Position numbers and translations under genes: made by a program | Notes under the pieces: generated by a model | What the model saw: the letters and a program-made list of their open reading frames with translations, nothing else | Told to the model about the DNA's origin: nothing | The model's database searches: none | Assembly: GCA_963989385.1 (NCBI GenBank) | Contig: OZ022499.1 | Span: 34,588,993-34,652,992 of the forward strand | Source of the DNA: Ctena decussata | Taxonomy: Eukaryota; Mollusca; Bivalvia; Lucinida; Lucinidae | Direction of reading: 5' to 3' | Length of the DNA: 64,000 nucleotides | Part shown: positions 21,536 through 34,268 of the stretch, piece by piece | Layout of the letters: every line of letters starts with the position of its first letter | Position numbering within the stretch: the stretch's first letter is position 1

Positions 21536-23060
21536 GAAACATGTCAATGAACATCAGTCTGATTTTTACCGGCTTAAATACATTCACTGCACTACCTAGA
21601 ACCATTTGGTTGAACATTTGTCTAATACCTACCCACTCAGACACATTCATCTCACCACCTGGAAACACATCGATGAAAACCAGTCAAATAACTATACCGC
21701 ACTCCCTCTAAACATGTCAATTAATAATTAATAAATGTCTGATACGTACTTGCTCAGATACACTAACCGCACTGTTAGCCGCAATGCCTACAAACATTTC
21801 GAAGAACACTTGTCTGATAGCAGCCTGCTCAAAAACAATCACCCCACTACCTAGAAACATATTGGTGAACATCGGTCTGATTCCTGCTTGGTTAGACATG
21901 ATCACTTCACTACCAAGAAAAATTTTGATGTACACCGGCCTGAATTTTACCTCTTTAGACAATTCACTGCACTACTTAAAAACATGTCAATGACTGGTGT
22001 TCATCAACATGTTTCTAGGTAGTACACTGAGTTTGCCAAAGCAGGTAGGAATCAGTCAGTTAATATATGTCTGATACGTACTTGCTCAGATACACCCACC
22101 GCACTTCCTTGAAACATTTTGAAGAACACTTGTCCGATACCGACCTGCTCCAACGCAATCACTCCGCTATCTTAAAACATGTCGAAGAAGAATGGTTTGA
22201 TTCCTCCTTGCTTAGACATGATCACTTCACTACCAAGAAACATGTCGAACACCAGTTTTATTTTACCTCTTTAGACAATTCACTGCACTACTTAGAAACA
22301 TGTCGATGACTGGTGTTCATCAACATGTTACTAGGTAGTGCGCTGAGTTTGTCAAAGCAAGTAGGAATCTGTCAATTAATATATGTCTGATATGTACTTG
22401 CTCAGATACACTCACCGCACTACCTAGAAACATTCTGAAGAACACTTATCTGATCCTGACATGCTCGGACACAATCAGCCCACTACCTAGAAACATGTCA
22501 ATGAACACCGGTCTGATTCCTACCTGCTTATACGTAATCACCGCATTACCTAGAAACATGTCGATGAACACCAGTCTGATTTTACCCTCTTTAGACAATT
22601 CACTGCACTACCTAAAAACATGTCGATGACTGGTGTTCATCGACATGTTTCTAGGTAATGCGGTGAATTTGTCTAAGCAGGTAGGAAACAGACCGATGTT
22701 CATCAACATGTTTTAAGGTAGGATGGTGAAGTTATTAGACCGGTGTTCATCAGATTGTTTCTAAGTAGTGGAGTCAGTGTGTCTGAGAAGATAGGTTTCA
22801 AACAAGTGTTCATCCAAATAGTTCTAGTTAATGCAGTGAGTGTGTCAAAGCAGTTAAGATAAGGAATCAGACTGGTGTTCATTGACATGTTTCTAGGTAG
22901 TGCGGTGAGTGTGTCTGAGCAGACCGGTATTCATCGATAAGTTTCTGGGTAATATAGGATGCATCTGTAAGCAGGTAGGAATCAGACCGGTGTTCATAGG
23001 TGTTATGCCGATGTTTAGTGAGTCTGTCTCTGAACTCACCAATATACCCCAAAACAACTC
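21536..23060. repeat. 63-bp minisatellite with higher-order and inverted organisation
   Basis: The monomer of about 63 bp reads CTACCTAGAAACATGTCGAT, then GAACACCGGTCTGATTCCTA, then CCTGCTTAGACACAATCACC and GCA. Landmarks ATGTCTGATACGTACTTGCTC recur at about 21735, 22065 and 22382, giving a higher-order period of about 315-340 bp. Within each large unit the monomers flip at ATGACTGGTGTTCATC (about 21993, 22305 and 22627). From about 22640 to 23010 the array runs mainly in the opposite orientation. The open frames here are by-products of the repeat. Confidence 0.88.
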
Positions 23061-24295
23061 TTTCAACATCAGGATGAGTCAAAAGTGTAGCTAGTTTGGC
23101 CAGATGAGACCTTTATATAATATTTACCTTGTACCCCATCCTGTTAATAATGAAGTTTTGAACCAAGTGTGGATGGATTGCAACTTAATAGTTTCATACT
23201 GAAAGAGCTTTTACTCTTGTTTCAAACGGTACAATATAGTAACTATGCCTGTAAATATGAATACAATATTAGGTATACTTTTCTAATAATATATTAAACA
23301 AAAGAAAAACTAATGTAACTGTCTGGATTATCCTCGAAGGACTTAGCTCAAACCGCCGTATTGGTGACATTTACTCTCGCTTACACTGATAAATCCTTGC
23401 GTTTCGTTTTTTTAGGCTGAGAAATCTGTTTGAATTTCAATAAATTCACGAGCTAAACATTAAAGTTAAAGCCAGTGAGAATCATGAGTGTACAGTCTTA
23501 TGTATCGGATTTTGTATTCAGATTCGTTCTTTCGTTTTGATACGGTGATCTCTCGACGAAATCTAAATGAATATGGGTCAAAACGTCCTGAGATGAATCG
23601 TCCCGGGTTTTTGGCCTGTTTGGGACGAAACGTCCTGGGACGAAACGTCCCTGGCGCGAAACGTCCCGATACGGTCTCGAATATCTAGGTCACGGCTTAA
23701 ATTTTATTATGCGAGCTCAAATTCAACAATTAAATTCATCTTTCATGGACTGAATTATTATTTTTGATCATTAATAATTTAGCGGTATCAAAGTCGATTG
23801 AATATTGAGATAACGTTGTTCAAATCTCGTAACGATGTTCACTAGGAAAATACGGAGATATTTCATCAGCTAGGTGGTCGACCGAAGTACTCTTCCAAAT
23901 CGGAATACACATACGCTCAAATAATCATCGTTAACTTTCCTTCCACTGTGCATATTAGTGTAGAAATATCTGTTATAGTCTTTTATATAAATTTATGTAT
24001 TACATGGAGATACTCAGGTCTTAAACTTCTTATATACGTTGACAAAATAACTAACTACTTTGTACATAATCATTCCGCGATGTAAACCGGCCAGAAGAAA
24101 TATTGGTTCCAAGTCTACTTACTTTTAAATAAAGAGGGGAACCTATCATTAACTGGGTCAATATTGACGTAACAACTCGTAACGTCGATTTCTGAATTCA
24201 ATGGGACTCATTAACTACTAGTTAGACTAACTCTATAATAGAACTTCTAGGCTTAGAAACTATACATGACTTCTGTTTTTCTTAACTTCTACGCC
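23061..24295. other. Intergenic, no supported gene; short GGGACGAAACGTCC cluster
   Basis: At about 23617-23665 the palindrome-like GGGACGAAACGTCC occurs three times in tandem with slight changes, and related ACGTCC words start at about 23580. The rest is unique AT-rich sequence. Confidence 0.6.
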
Positions 24296-24350
24296 CAGAA
24301 AAACCGGAGAGGCGGGGGTCTCTGGATTGGTAGTCCAGCGTGTTATCACT
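24296..24350 (-). mobile_element. Fragment of the tRNA-headed SINE
   Basis: GAAAAACCGGAGAGGCGGGG followed by TCTCTGGATTGGTAGTCCAG matches the reverse complement of the head region in the copy at 29616-29766. Only this head part remains, without a tail or duplication. Confidence 0.65.
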
Positions 24351-26103
24351 TCAGTACTTCACTTTCAAAGCATTTTAAGATAGACGTTCCTTTCAAACAG
24401 GTGCATCATCCGTGGAAGCAAAATGAAAGTCACAAAACACGGACTTAAACGATTTGAGAATATTTTTTTTGGAGAAAATCTGAAGTTTCTGCTGAAAGAA
24501 TATCAGTTTGTAGTACACTGTGAGCCATTCTCCGGAACCAATGACGTAAAATACCATGACAATTAAGATTCTCCTTATCCAGGTACTAAGCGCAAAAAAT
24601 GATTATTTCATGGTTGCAATGGCAACAGATCCATGACGTCATCTGATTTATAATTCGAGAGGAGCATGGCATACAGTTTACCTGCAATCGATCAATAAAT
24701 AGTAAGTGTGATTTTCTCAAACCTATAATTCATCAAATAGTTTAATTCTCTGTTAAAAACTATTTGCCTTGAAAAAGGGCAGTAAAATGGTGTGATCTGA
24801 TAGTTAATTAAGAATAGAATCAGCTTTTTTTGCCTGGGTTTAACAGAGCCTTCAACTAATAAAAAAGAAAATGTTTGATATCTTGAGGAAAGCATGCAGT
24901 TCCTGTACATGACCCAGCCATGTATCCTGGATTAAATTGAAAAAGTTCAGTTCCAAGGGAACCAACTCTGTCATTTTCATTTTTGTCTTCCCTCTTGATG
25001 GGTTAACACTTAAAAGAAAAAAATGATCCTGAAAGAGCAAAGTTTTTCCTTTAAGCGTAACCCCATTTTAGGGTGACTTAATCCAAGGAAGCAAAGTGGA
25101 AGTTATGAGAGTTGTTTCTCTTCGTAAATATGGCAAAAACATGGAGTTCCACTCATACATCTGAAGATTATCACCAGTCTGTGCAGATACCAGCAATGGC
25201 CTATTCACCTACCTAGCTTGTGACAAATACTGGCCAAATCTGTTATAAGCGGTCACATCGCCTGTAACGGGTAACACGCACTGGCTTAGACAGTAACATG
25301 ATCATACCTAGGCCAATACAAGTGCTTGCATTAGCTGTAATAAGTTCATGCACACAAAGCCAATACCAAGCATTGGTAGTTCCATAGCCTAAACCATGCC
25401 TGATGAAAAGTAAAGCGGTTTTTGAGAGAGATTAAATCAAGAACTACATGTACCACTTTGTGATGTAGTTGTTGTTTGCTTTTTCAACGTGCTGCTACGT
25501 TGCTGTAGAATTCGGCTTCACATCAGTCATTTTGTGACGTTTAGCAGCGTGATCTCTACGAGATTTGTCCATCAGAGAGGCTTTTCTTTTTGCACCAGCT
25601 GCCCGTCGAAGCCAGAAAAGCTGAAAAATGGAGAAAAAAGAAGAAGAAAAAAAAGAAAAGGTTAATACACGCAAAAAGGAGCATAACTGTATGTGTATTT
25701 AGTGAAGTCTAAAGCCAGCCTGAACATATTGGTAGTATAGACAGAGAGTCAGAGTTTGTACCAACAATCAGAGGGCCATCAACAATCATCGGGGCATCAA
25801 CAATCAGAGAGCCATGAAAAAATACTATACAGCAAAAAGCTAGAACTCTGATCATTCTACTAATAGGTCGATGCAAAGATTTATCTTCTAATACCTTACT
25901 TTCTCTCACAAAACGTCGCGTATGATAGTTAGTTCTAAAACGCTATTGCGCAAATGTTATTTTGAAACTGCTTCTGGATAATGTGATGATTTTTGATTGC
26001 TTCAGCAAGTTGCCGTTTTCAAGCGTATGTTACATGACAATGTACTTATCTGAAGGGGGCATCAAGCCGAAATATTCTCAAAAAGAGTAAACTAATTTTA
26101 AAT
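24351..26103. other. Intergenic, no supported gene
   Basis: The stretch 24600-24680 carries GGTAACAG-like and GGAGCATGGCATACAG words also found in the foldback element 41696-41938, so it is probably a decayed relative. Small tandem words (CAATCAGAGGGCCATCAA) occur at 25765-25815. No gene recognised. Confidence 0.45.
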
Positions 26104-26339
26104 GAGCCGCGACACGAGAAAGCCAACAATGTGGTTGTGCGCCCAGCGCAGACTCAGATCAGCCTGGGCATCCACCCAGTCTGATCAGAGTCTTCCCTAA
26201 GCGCTGTAAAGGTAGCTAAGGGTCTAAGCTACCTTCATGCGGACAGCGAAGACTCTGATCTGACTGGGCGGATGCCAAGGCTGATCTGAGTCTGCGCTGG
26301 GTGCACAACCACATTGTTGGTTTTCTCATGTCGCGGCTC
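26104..26339. mobile_element. Palindromic GAGCCGCGACACGAG MITE, copy 2 of 6
   Basis: This is a 236-bp full palindrome of the same family as 17726-17970, flanked by AAAT on both sides (26100-26103 and 26340-26343). It carries both the ..CAGCGCAGACTCAGATCAGC arm and its complement. Confidence 0.92.
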
Positions 26340-26589
26340 AAATGTAATATACTACTTCCCCGTTGAAGAGTTGATGCAAAATAAACTGCTAAAACTGCAG
26401 ATTTTTGCAGCGAAAAGGCAGCTTATTGTTAAAAAATTCAGTTTGTAGCAGTTAAAAAAACACAGTTTTTATTTTCTGACTCTCAAGCAGTTTTTAACAT
26501 GCGGTTAAAAGGGAGATTTCTTTAAACTGCTCTCAGACTCGACATGGACATGCAGTTTTATCCAGTTTTTATGCCCCAAACTTAGAAAA

Positions 26590-28270
26590 ATATGGTTTTG
26601 AGATTTAAAACACTAATGGGATATGAGGGGTTAATTATCTGATTGACTTTTTGGAGAATTTCATAAAATTTTAATGGAGTTATGGCCCTTGTTTGAATTT
26701 GTCATCTTTCCAACTTCTGAACGGATGGATATAGGAAGCTGATTATTGATAATAATAGTAGTCCTTGATGAGTTAAATATTTTAGCAAAGATTAGGTAAC
26801 TCAGCATTCATTTATTACAAAACCATTTCCCCTGTTAATTAATATTTATAGGGTCATAGGGTCTTGAAATTTAATAAGTGAATTTCTCATGGAAAAATAG
26901 CTTATCCGTATTTTAGGGCCCCGCCAGACGAAGTATGCGGAGGCCCTATAGTAATCACCTTTTCCATCCATCTGTCTGTCTGTACGTCCGTCTGTCCGTC
27001 TGTTAGCTTTTTGTGTCCGGTCCATAACTCTGAAATGTTCGAGATATTTTCACGAAACTTGGCATTATTATGAAACATCATCACACAATGTGCAGAGATT
27101 AAGAACCGTAACTCCACCTTCATTTATTTTTGCGGAATGATGGGTTTTTGTAAAATTTAGTATGGAAATCGTGTCCGCTCCATAACTTTGACGCCGTTCA
27201 ATATATTTACACGAAACTTGGTACAAATATAAAACATTATCAGACAATGTGCAGAGAATAGAATCGTATTTTCAACTACATTTTTTATGGAATTATGACC
27301 CTTTGTAATTTTAGGATGGCAATGCTGTCAGCTGCATAACTCTGACACCGTTCATTTTTGTTTCACGAAACTTGGTACAAATATAAAGCATCATCAGATA
27401 ATGTAAAGACCAAGAATAATAACTCCACCTACATTGTTTATGTAACCATGCCCCTTCATAATTTTGAGTATGGAAATCGTAATCGCTCTATAATTTATAA
27501 CCTTCAAAGTATTTTAAAGAACTTTTGTACAAATATAAAACATCATCAGATGATGTGCAGAAAATAAGAATCACAACTTCACATATAGTTTTTACATAAT
27601 CATGACCCTTTGTAATTGTCCCTATTATAGTTTTTCCCCTGTAGCTTTAAATCACATTAAAACTTTATCAGACAATGTGAGAGGACGAGATCAACTTCAT
27701 TTTTAACAGAATTATGTCCCTTTGTAATTTTAGGTATAGAGATCGTGTCCGCTCTTTAATTTTAAAGCCTTTGAAGATATTTTCACAAAACTTGGTACAG
27801 ATATAAAGCATAAAGTAGAAGATCTGAAGGTGTGCAGAATGCAAGAATTGTCACTCCAGCTCCGTAGGGAGAGTTACAGAATTGTGGTCCTTGTTTTAAT
27901 CAGTTATGATTTTGTATTATGCATTAATCTTAATGACTCAACCAGAAGCCTTATTCCTAATCATCTATTAAATATTAAGGAACGACATGATAAAAGAAAG
28001 CTGTTATTGTTATTTCTGGTTGGGAACATATGACTTACGTAAATGCGGTCAACAATCCCATAAAGGCGAGGCCATATTAATTACAAGTTTCTTGTTTCAG
28101 GCCTTTTTTGTTATGCCTCGTTTCCAAAAAATGAAATGATATCTCAAAAACGTGTTTGAGCTATGGCCTTGATATTTAGAACACTGATGGGATACGAGAA
28201 GTAGATGACCTGATTAATTTTTTGGAGAATTCCGTAAAATTTTGATGGAGTAGTATCCGTCGTTTGACTT
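26590..28270 (+). repeat. Minisatellite element bounded by direct repeats (AGGGCCCCGCCAGACGAAG)
   Basis: Near 26920 the hairpin-like GGGCCCCGCC / GGAGGCCCTATAG opens the unit, followed by a TCTGTCTGTACGTCCGTCTG microsatellite (about 26970-27003). Then come about six degenerate monomers of roughly 140 bp with ACGAAACTTGGTACAAATAT and CATCATCAGACAATGTGCAG, to about 28000. The flanks 26597-26700 and 28153-28265 are direct repeats of each other (AACACTAATGGGATATGAG; TTTTTGGAGAATTTC), so the element sits between two copies of another repeat. Small frames inside are not genes. Confidence 0.78.
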
Positions 28271-28369
28271 TGGCATTTGACAATGAAGCACCATTTAGAT
28301 TCGGAAAGAATCTCACATCCAGTAGGACTCTACTTGGCCACGTTGACGTTTCAGTACACCTCTATATGC

Positions 28370-28790
28370 ATAACAGATATCTCTTTTCGAAAAACAGCTA
28401 CCTTTGTGTCAATTCCAGATACCTCCGAATTCTAAATAAATTTTAATAGCCTGTATTTTGACTAAAATATCTGTATTTCAAGCAGAGAAATCTGGAACCA
28501 CAATAATAAAAAATAATATCTGCATTCAAAATATAGGTCTCAGTATTTCAGATGGAGACATTTCTTTTTATACTTGAATTACGATATAAATCTCGATCTA
28601 TGCGTAAGACATCTGAATTTAAAGTCTGATATATTTATATTTCCAATGCGGGTATCTCTGTTACATTGTAAAAATTTGTTTTAAACAGCAGATATCTCTA
28701 TTGAAAATATAAATATCTCTATTTCTACTATAGATATATCCCTTTTAGATACAGCTACCTGTATCTAAAATAGAAGTATCTCAGTCGTGA
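28370..28790. repeat. Degenerate AGATATCTCTATTT tandem repeat
   Basis: Words such as CAGATATCTCT, AAATATCTGTATTTC and TAAATATCTCTATTTC recur every 25-35 bp through this stretch. It looks like an old minisatellite. Confidence 0.6.
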
Positions 28791-29021
28791 CAGCATCAAG
28801 TTTGAACACAAAGGTTTTCCGCAGCCTAATGAGTTTAAGGTGTTAGAGACCCATCGTTTCTTGAGCACATCATACGACAGGCGAAGCTCATCCCTCACCT
28901 TTAGCTGCGTTTATTCTTTCCTGATCCGAAACAGGGACTTTTTTTACTGCTGAGTTGACAGAGAGAGTTTCAGTCGCTGGCCCAGATAAGACTGCATATG
29001 AACAGAAACTTAGTTTAAGAT

Positions 29022-29063
<42 letters not shown>

Positions 29064-29292
29064 CTGTTCCCTTTTCAAAAGAAGGCCACTAAGGGTTTGA
29101 TTACATTGAATGGGTACACTTCCATGTCTTCAGCAACATTTGCAGAGGGAAATAATGTTTTTTATTTGCTTCTCTGAACGACGAAAACCCTCCTGCAAGG
29201 CATCTGCCCTCAAAGAAATCAATTTGCTCATACAAGAACAAATGTTTCCCTTAAAGACCTGACCCTCATTCAATAGGGAGCGAAATGATAAA
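28791..29292. other. Intergenic with (GA)n microsatellite
   Basis: A GA dinucleotide run occupies about 29024-29058. Nothing else recognised. Confidence 0.6.
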
Positions 29293-29487
29293 GAGCCGCG
29301 ACACTACAAACCAACAAAGTTGCCCAGTCTGATCAGAGTCTTCGCTTGCGCTTAAAGGATAGCTAAGGGATTAAGCTACCTCAAAGCTTACATCAAAGAC
29401 TCTTATCAGACTGTGCGGATGCCCAGGCTGATCTGAGTGTTCGCTGGACGCGGATGCCATTTTGTTGGTTTTGTCTTGTAGCGGCTC
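29293..29487. mobile_element. Palindromic GAGCCGCGACAC MITE, copy 3 of 6 (internally deleted)
   Basis: Both ends of the family are present, but the first arm lacks about 45 bp corresponding to the GTGGTTGTGCGCCCAGCGC segment. This leaves 195 bp and an asymmetric palindrome. No matching target duplication seen. Confidence 0.85.
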
Positions 29488-29615
29488 ATTTATCGTAGTT
29501 GTTCCTCCTGAAAGTGTTCCCATCCATTTTAAAGGCTAAGGTCAGGGTCGAGATGATGAGACGTTGTGTAGGGGCGGACAAACTCTGAGTTGCTTAAGCT
29601 TTCAGAGTTTGAGAA

Positions 29616-30035
29616 AGGAGCGGCGGTAGTGAAGTGTATAACACGCTGGACTACCGATTCAGAGATCCCCGCCTCTCCGGTTTTTCGGATGCGACTTTGA
29701 ACCGAGGTCCCGTCTCCGCGTGGCCTGGTTGTTGGTAAGACGTTAAACCCGAGTTCGCTCACTCACTTTAATGTCAACACAGTTAAGTTTTACATGTCTC
29801 TGCTTATATGTAAATGAATTTTGGGGATGAAAGATGTACTTGTGCAAAACTGTTACAGCACAATAGTGACGCATGCAATTTCAAACACCGTGTATATACT
29901 GCTGTCATTGCTATTTATGCGAACAAATATTGTTTAAACCAAGTGTAAGACCTACGCATACGCAGAGTCTCTTCATGCACAGTCTCTTCATTGACTTTTC
30001 TATTCGCATAGACAGTATAATCCCGGAAGAAGAAA
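29616..30035 (-). repeat. Composite dispersed repeat, copy B, with a tRNA-headed SINE at its end
   Basis: Positions 29616-29766 are the SINE in + orientation: AGGAGCGGCGGTAGTGAAGT head to CGCTCACTCAC tail. Positions 29767-30035 continue with sequence that is the reverse complement of 17620-18133. Where copy A carries a palindromic MITE, this copy reads straight through (ACAAATATTGTTTAAACC, about 29922-29940) and serves as the empty site. Confidence 0.82.
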
Positions 30036-31309
30036 TAGGGAAACAATTAAGATTCTGTGGTTAGCCACCTGGCCTGCGGTTTTAGGCGCGTCCGGACTCA
30101 GATGTTCTTGTTCGGTATCTTTCTTTATTTACCAGACGGACTTTCTCTTCCAAAACAATCCAAAGAATCTAGATCCGTCTTAGAAGATGGATCAGGATCT
30201 TTGGGGTTGTTTGGAAGGTAAAACTCAATGTTATAGCTGAGTTTCATGACTGATGTAGATATCTGGGGTCCTACTTGAGAGAATAACCCCCGTTTTATAT
30301 CCGAATTAATTGGGACACTGACAACAATCAGTTACGAAAATGAAAACCTGATTTTTTTCAAGCATACGCATATATTATACGTTGGTGGCATCACAAGTAA
30401 AAGGCGGCATGACTTGACATCACCTGGGCGGCATCACTTGACATCCTTTGGGCGGCATCATTTGAGCGGGTTCACTTGTAGCTCATCGGTGAAATCTTCC
30501 TGCTGTAAATAGATTTATTTTTGCATTTTCTATAATCTCGATTTTTTGTGACAAATTTTAAGAAGACCGCAAGTTTTAGCCAAAATAAAACGCTCGCATA
30601 TATTAAGGGGTTTAGAGTTTCGACTGACATTAACGTGCACTCAAATGCTATACCTGATTCGGAGACATAAAGAGTGCATGCCTTTTTTCACAAAAAATTA
30701 AGATAATACGATATGTAAGCTAATCACGAAATGAATATAATCATTTGCTTTTAGTCTTTATGTAATCTATATGCAGAAGGTTATCATATTACAAATCTAT
30801 ACGCAGAAGGTTATCATATTACAAATCGCGTTTCGATGCCCATTATATGTCTAAAAATGCAGCTCAAGTATGTCAAAATGACCTGTGAGTGCAAACAGTG
30901 CATACACCCTATACTACTGTGGATTTAATTTAGAACGAATTTTAGAAGAAAAGGGTGAGTTTAATACAGTTTGTTTTGGCCGTGAGCGTGTTTAAAGTGA
31001 AAGGGTAACAGCCATATCGTAGGTAAGCTGACCTATTACATTCAGTTATACTACAGTTTGAGGTAAATTGGTCCATTTCTGTAATATCTGCATATTGACC
31101 CTGGTAAACTGATAAATATATCGTTTAAGTCACTATGATTGCAAAAGATGGAAATTTAGTTAGAGCATAAGTGTTAATTTAAGAGCAGTCAGAAAAATAG
31201 CTGCATTATTTCTTTTGTTAGAAATGTCGAGTATTGGTGAATTGAGCCCTGTGTTTTCAAACAAGAAGAAGAAATATAACACTGGCAAAGTTGCCGTATT
31301 TAAAAAATT
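30036..31309. other. Intergenic with two short tandem repeats
   Basis: Three units of GGGCGGCATCACTTGACATC occupy about 30400-30465. A doubled 29-bp unit (CTATACGCAGAAGGTTATCA, then TATTACAAAT) lies at about 30766-30826. No gene recognised. Confidence 0.6.
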
Positions 31310-31600
31310 TTGATAATGAGTAAAAGTTTTTTTTTTTTTCTTTTTTTTTCAAAAACTGAAAATAAAAGTCCGACCTCCCCTAACGGTCACCTCCCACCGA
31401 CGGTCACCTCTAAACAATGGTCACTTTCACCCCCCCCCCCCCCCCCCCCATTTTATTTCCTATTGTTTTCTGCTTTCTGCTCTGACCAACGGTCACCTCT
31501 TTTCACCTCTTTTTTCCGATCAGCGCTTGCAATTTCCGACGAAAAAACGGTCAGAATTTCCCCTGAAACGGCCAGTTTTTAGAGAATGATACTTTTTTCC
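31310..31600. repeat. Low-complexity patch: poly-T, ACGGTCACCTC words, poly-C
   Basis: T runs at 31327-31350, four or more copies of ACGGTCACCTC-like words (31381-31505) and a C run at about 31431-31450. The 90-codon frame over it is a composition artefact. Confidence 0.7.
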
Positions 31601-31684
31601 ATTAAAATAAGACCTTTTGTCTTTTGTTTCTTACCAGCTAATATGAATAATCATAGTTAGTGTGAAGATTACACATTGTCAAAT

Positions 31685-31920
31685 GAGCCGCGACACGAGA
31701 AAAACAACAATGTGGTTGTGCGACCAGCGAGGACTCAGATCAGCCTAGGCAGCGTCCCAGTTTCATCAGACTCTTTGCATAGCGCTTAAAAGGTGGCTAA
31801 GAGTCTATGCTACCTCCATTCGGACAGAGAAGACTCTGATCAGACTGGGCGGATGCCCAGGCTGATCTGAGTCTGCGCTGGGCGCACAACCACTTTGTTG
31901 GTTTTCTCGCGTCGAGGCTC
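31685..31920. mobile_element. Palindromic GAGCCGCGACACGAG MITE, copy 4 of 6
   Basis: Full-length (236 bp), with AAAT duplicated on both sides (31681-31684 and 31921-31924). Confidence 0.92.
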
Positions 31921-31924
31921 AAAT

Positions 31925-33895
31925 ATTGACATTTGCACACATATACATCATTTAAACTGTTGCTTTACTGGTACTCAGTGGTCTAGTAACAACTGAAAGC
32001 CCATGAGTTAAACCAACCAAATAACAACCACCTCTCTACCACAACCAATTTTGGCTGTCCCCGATTTTGGCTGTTGTAGAAAGGTTGCACTGTATTTACT
32101 CAGATCGCTAAATACATGTAACAGTATCTTAATTGCTAAACAATCTTTGAAAGCATAGTACTTCTAGTGTTGGCTATTGTTCACAATTGCTGAAGACGGA
32201 GCCGCACGTGCTGAGGAAGACTCACGCATTTACTTGTCGGAGCTACTGGGTCAGAAAAAATATATAATATTTCTAAAAATTCTGAAAATTCCTCCCTTTC
32301 CCCAAAACCGTTAAATTAATCTCTAACTCATCAATAATGACGTTTATTTGAGATAACAGGAATTTCAAACACCATTCAAGATCATACGTTATTTGTTTTC
32401 ACACTTGGGTGAAATACGTATGCCACAATGAAATTATTCTAACATTTGTTTTTTTTTCGGTAAATAGCACAGTTTTGGAAGGACAATAATTTTGCTCCGG
32501 ATTGAAAATTTCGTTGTATTTGAGTTCGTCTTCAAAGTCGAAAATTACAGATTAATAACCCCTTGCTAAAGTCGCTTCATGATGTGTACATCGTCTTAGA
32601 GAAAAATAATAAAAAATATGCATAACTGATAATCAGACCAGATGTTTTATTACCTAGCCTAGCTATCCTCTAATTATCAGTTCACCACAGGATGCTCTAG
32701 GAACTCTTTTTTCTGACAACTCTAAATCCCTGTCCATAATACAGGAAATTCAGGTTTAGAGGATTTATCAGCAGTTAAAGTCAAACATGAGTCACGGTAT
32801 TAACGCGCCGCTTAAAGAAAGCTGTCATAAAATATCCAAGAAAATAACGTTTTCAATGATGAAGTTTTGCTTACTTTCATTGAAAATGCAGGCAGTGTGT
32901 TTGAAGATATATTTTAGAAAGTTTGGTATACTACTGGAACTATTTCTGTAATGACTGTAACCAAGGAGAAGAGCTATTTTACAGTTGTCTCGCTGGTTCC
33001 CATCCCAATATATTTTTTTATATTAACCAAATGCGTAATTTTTAACGTAGAAACCCGTTCAAAACACATACTTCTAACACAGAATTTGGTTTTCTAGTTT
33101 ATATCAAGATTAAGATGCGGGATATTAATGTTTTTCTTTTAACTAGAGATCACTCGGTCGATAGCGTTATAATCACCAACTGAGGCACTGCTGCGAGATT
33201 GCATAATTGATAAATCGGAAGATTATAAGAAACAATGTGAAATTGATACTCCGAGCAACCCGAGTTTATATAGCAATATTTCTTGTTGGTCGGTGTCAAT
33301 TTTCTAAGAGCATGTACACAGCATGTGTCTGTGGCCAATGGTATCATTTATGAAAGCCAGTTTCGAGGTTACTTCGAGAGAGTAGTATCACAGCCAGGGA
33401 AAGATCGCTGCCTGTTAGTATCCTGACTCCTTTCTGCATTTCATATATGCATGGAAGACTTTAAAACAGGGTAAATGCAGTGAACGACAAAAAGCGGCTT
33501 CGGAAGACCTGAGGTATATCCAGTTTGAAAGTATTTTCTTTAAGATATTTACGGCTAGAATCTCGGTACCATGACGTACGTGTGCAGTATTCTTCCTGCT
33601 ATGGAAAGTTTAATTGTGCGAAAAAGGAGAAATTGTCCTGTATATACAAAGCCATGGAGCACTGACTTAATTGACAGATGTGACACTTTTGATATATCTA
33701 CGAAGGGGCTACATAACAGGATTTGTTCCTTGCTAACATTGCTGGCCTCTGTTTTCAGAGTTGATATTACCCTTATAATATTTTATAGAGAGATATTAAA
33801 ACTGGTTTCCTTATCTATTTGTAAACTTACGAGTTTGCCCCTTATTTGCTTGAAATCAAATGGACTATCGAGCGGGTTCTAACGCATGGTCTCGT
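31925..33895. other. Intergenic, upstream of the methyltransferase gene
   Basis: No repeat family or gene recognised. The 103-codon frame at 33571-33882 has no domain or splice context. Its location about 0.5-0.8 kb before the methyltransferase start makes the region a plausible site for the promoter or a non-coding first exon, but no specific element can be named. Confidence 0.4.
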
Positions 33896-34163
33896 ATTTA
33901 CATGCATACTACTATGTGTAAAATCATCATGGCATGGGGTGGTTGGGTGGTGCGATGGTGCTGCGTGTAACTTCCAGTGCCGGGACGTCCTACTGATTTG
34001 GAACATTGTAGGGCAAGGGCCTACTGTGCTTGCAGTGGATGCGGGTGGGGGTTGTTTGGACATTTTTTCTCTCGTCTTCTCCCTCTGTCTGGGAGACGGC
34101 CCGATATAGACTGAAATACTGTCTCAAAGGGCTGTTAAACCCAAAACAATCAATCAATCAAGC
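33896..34163 (+). mobile_element. SINE-like element with (AATC)n tail
   Basis: The 3' part reads GGGAGACGGCCCGATATAGA, then GGGCTGTTAAACCCAAAACA, then AATCAATCAATCAA, the tetranucleotide tail typical of some molluscan SINEs. The 5' limit is uncertain. Open frames on both strands (33842-34109) lie within it. Confidence 0.6.
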
Positions 34164-34268
34164 ATAGCATATTGTCTGTGGTAAATCTTCACTTTTTCCT
34201 GTCTGGAATTAAAAAAAATCTAGCTTTACCTTGGTTACAAACTGACGTCTTTATTCGAATACTTGCAG

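Noticed and set aside
21536..23060. Regularly spaced repeats considered as a CRISPR array
   Set aside because: The repeats are head-to-tail minisatellite units with no unique spacers and with strand inversions, in an animal genome without cas genes.
33571..33882. 103-codon frame before the methyltransferase, considered as an upstream exon
   Set aside because: It has no splice donor leading into exon 1 in the correct phase and no family similarity; the methyltransferase is full length without it.
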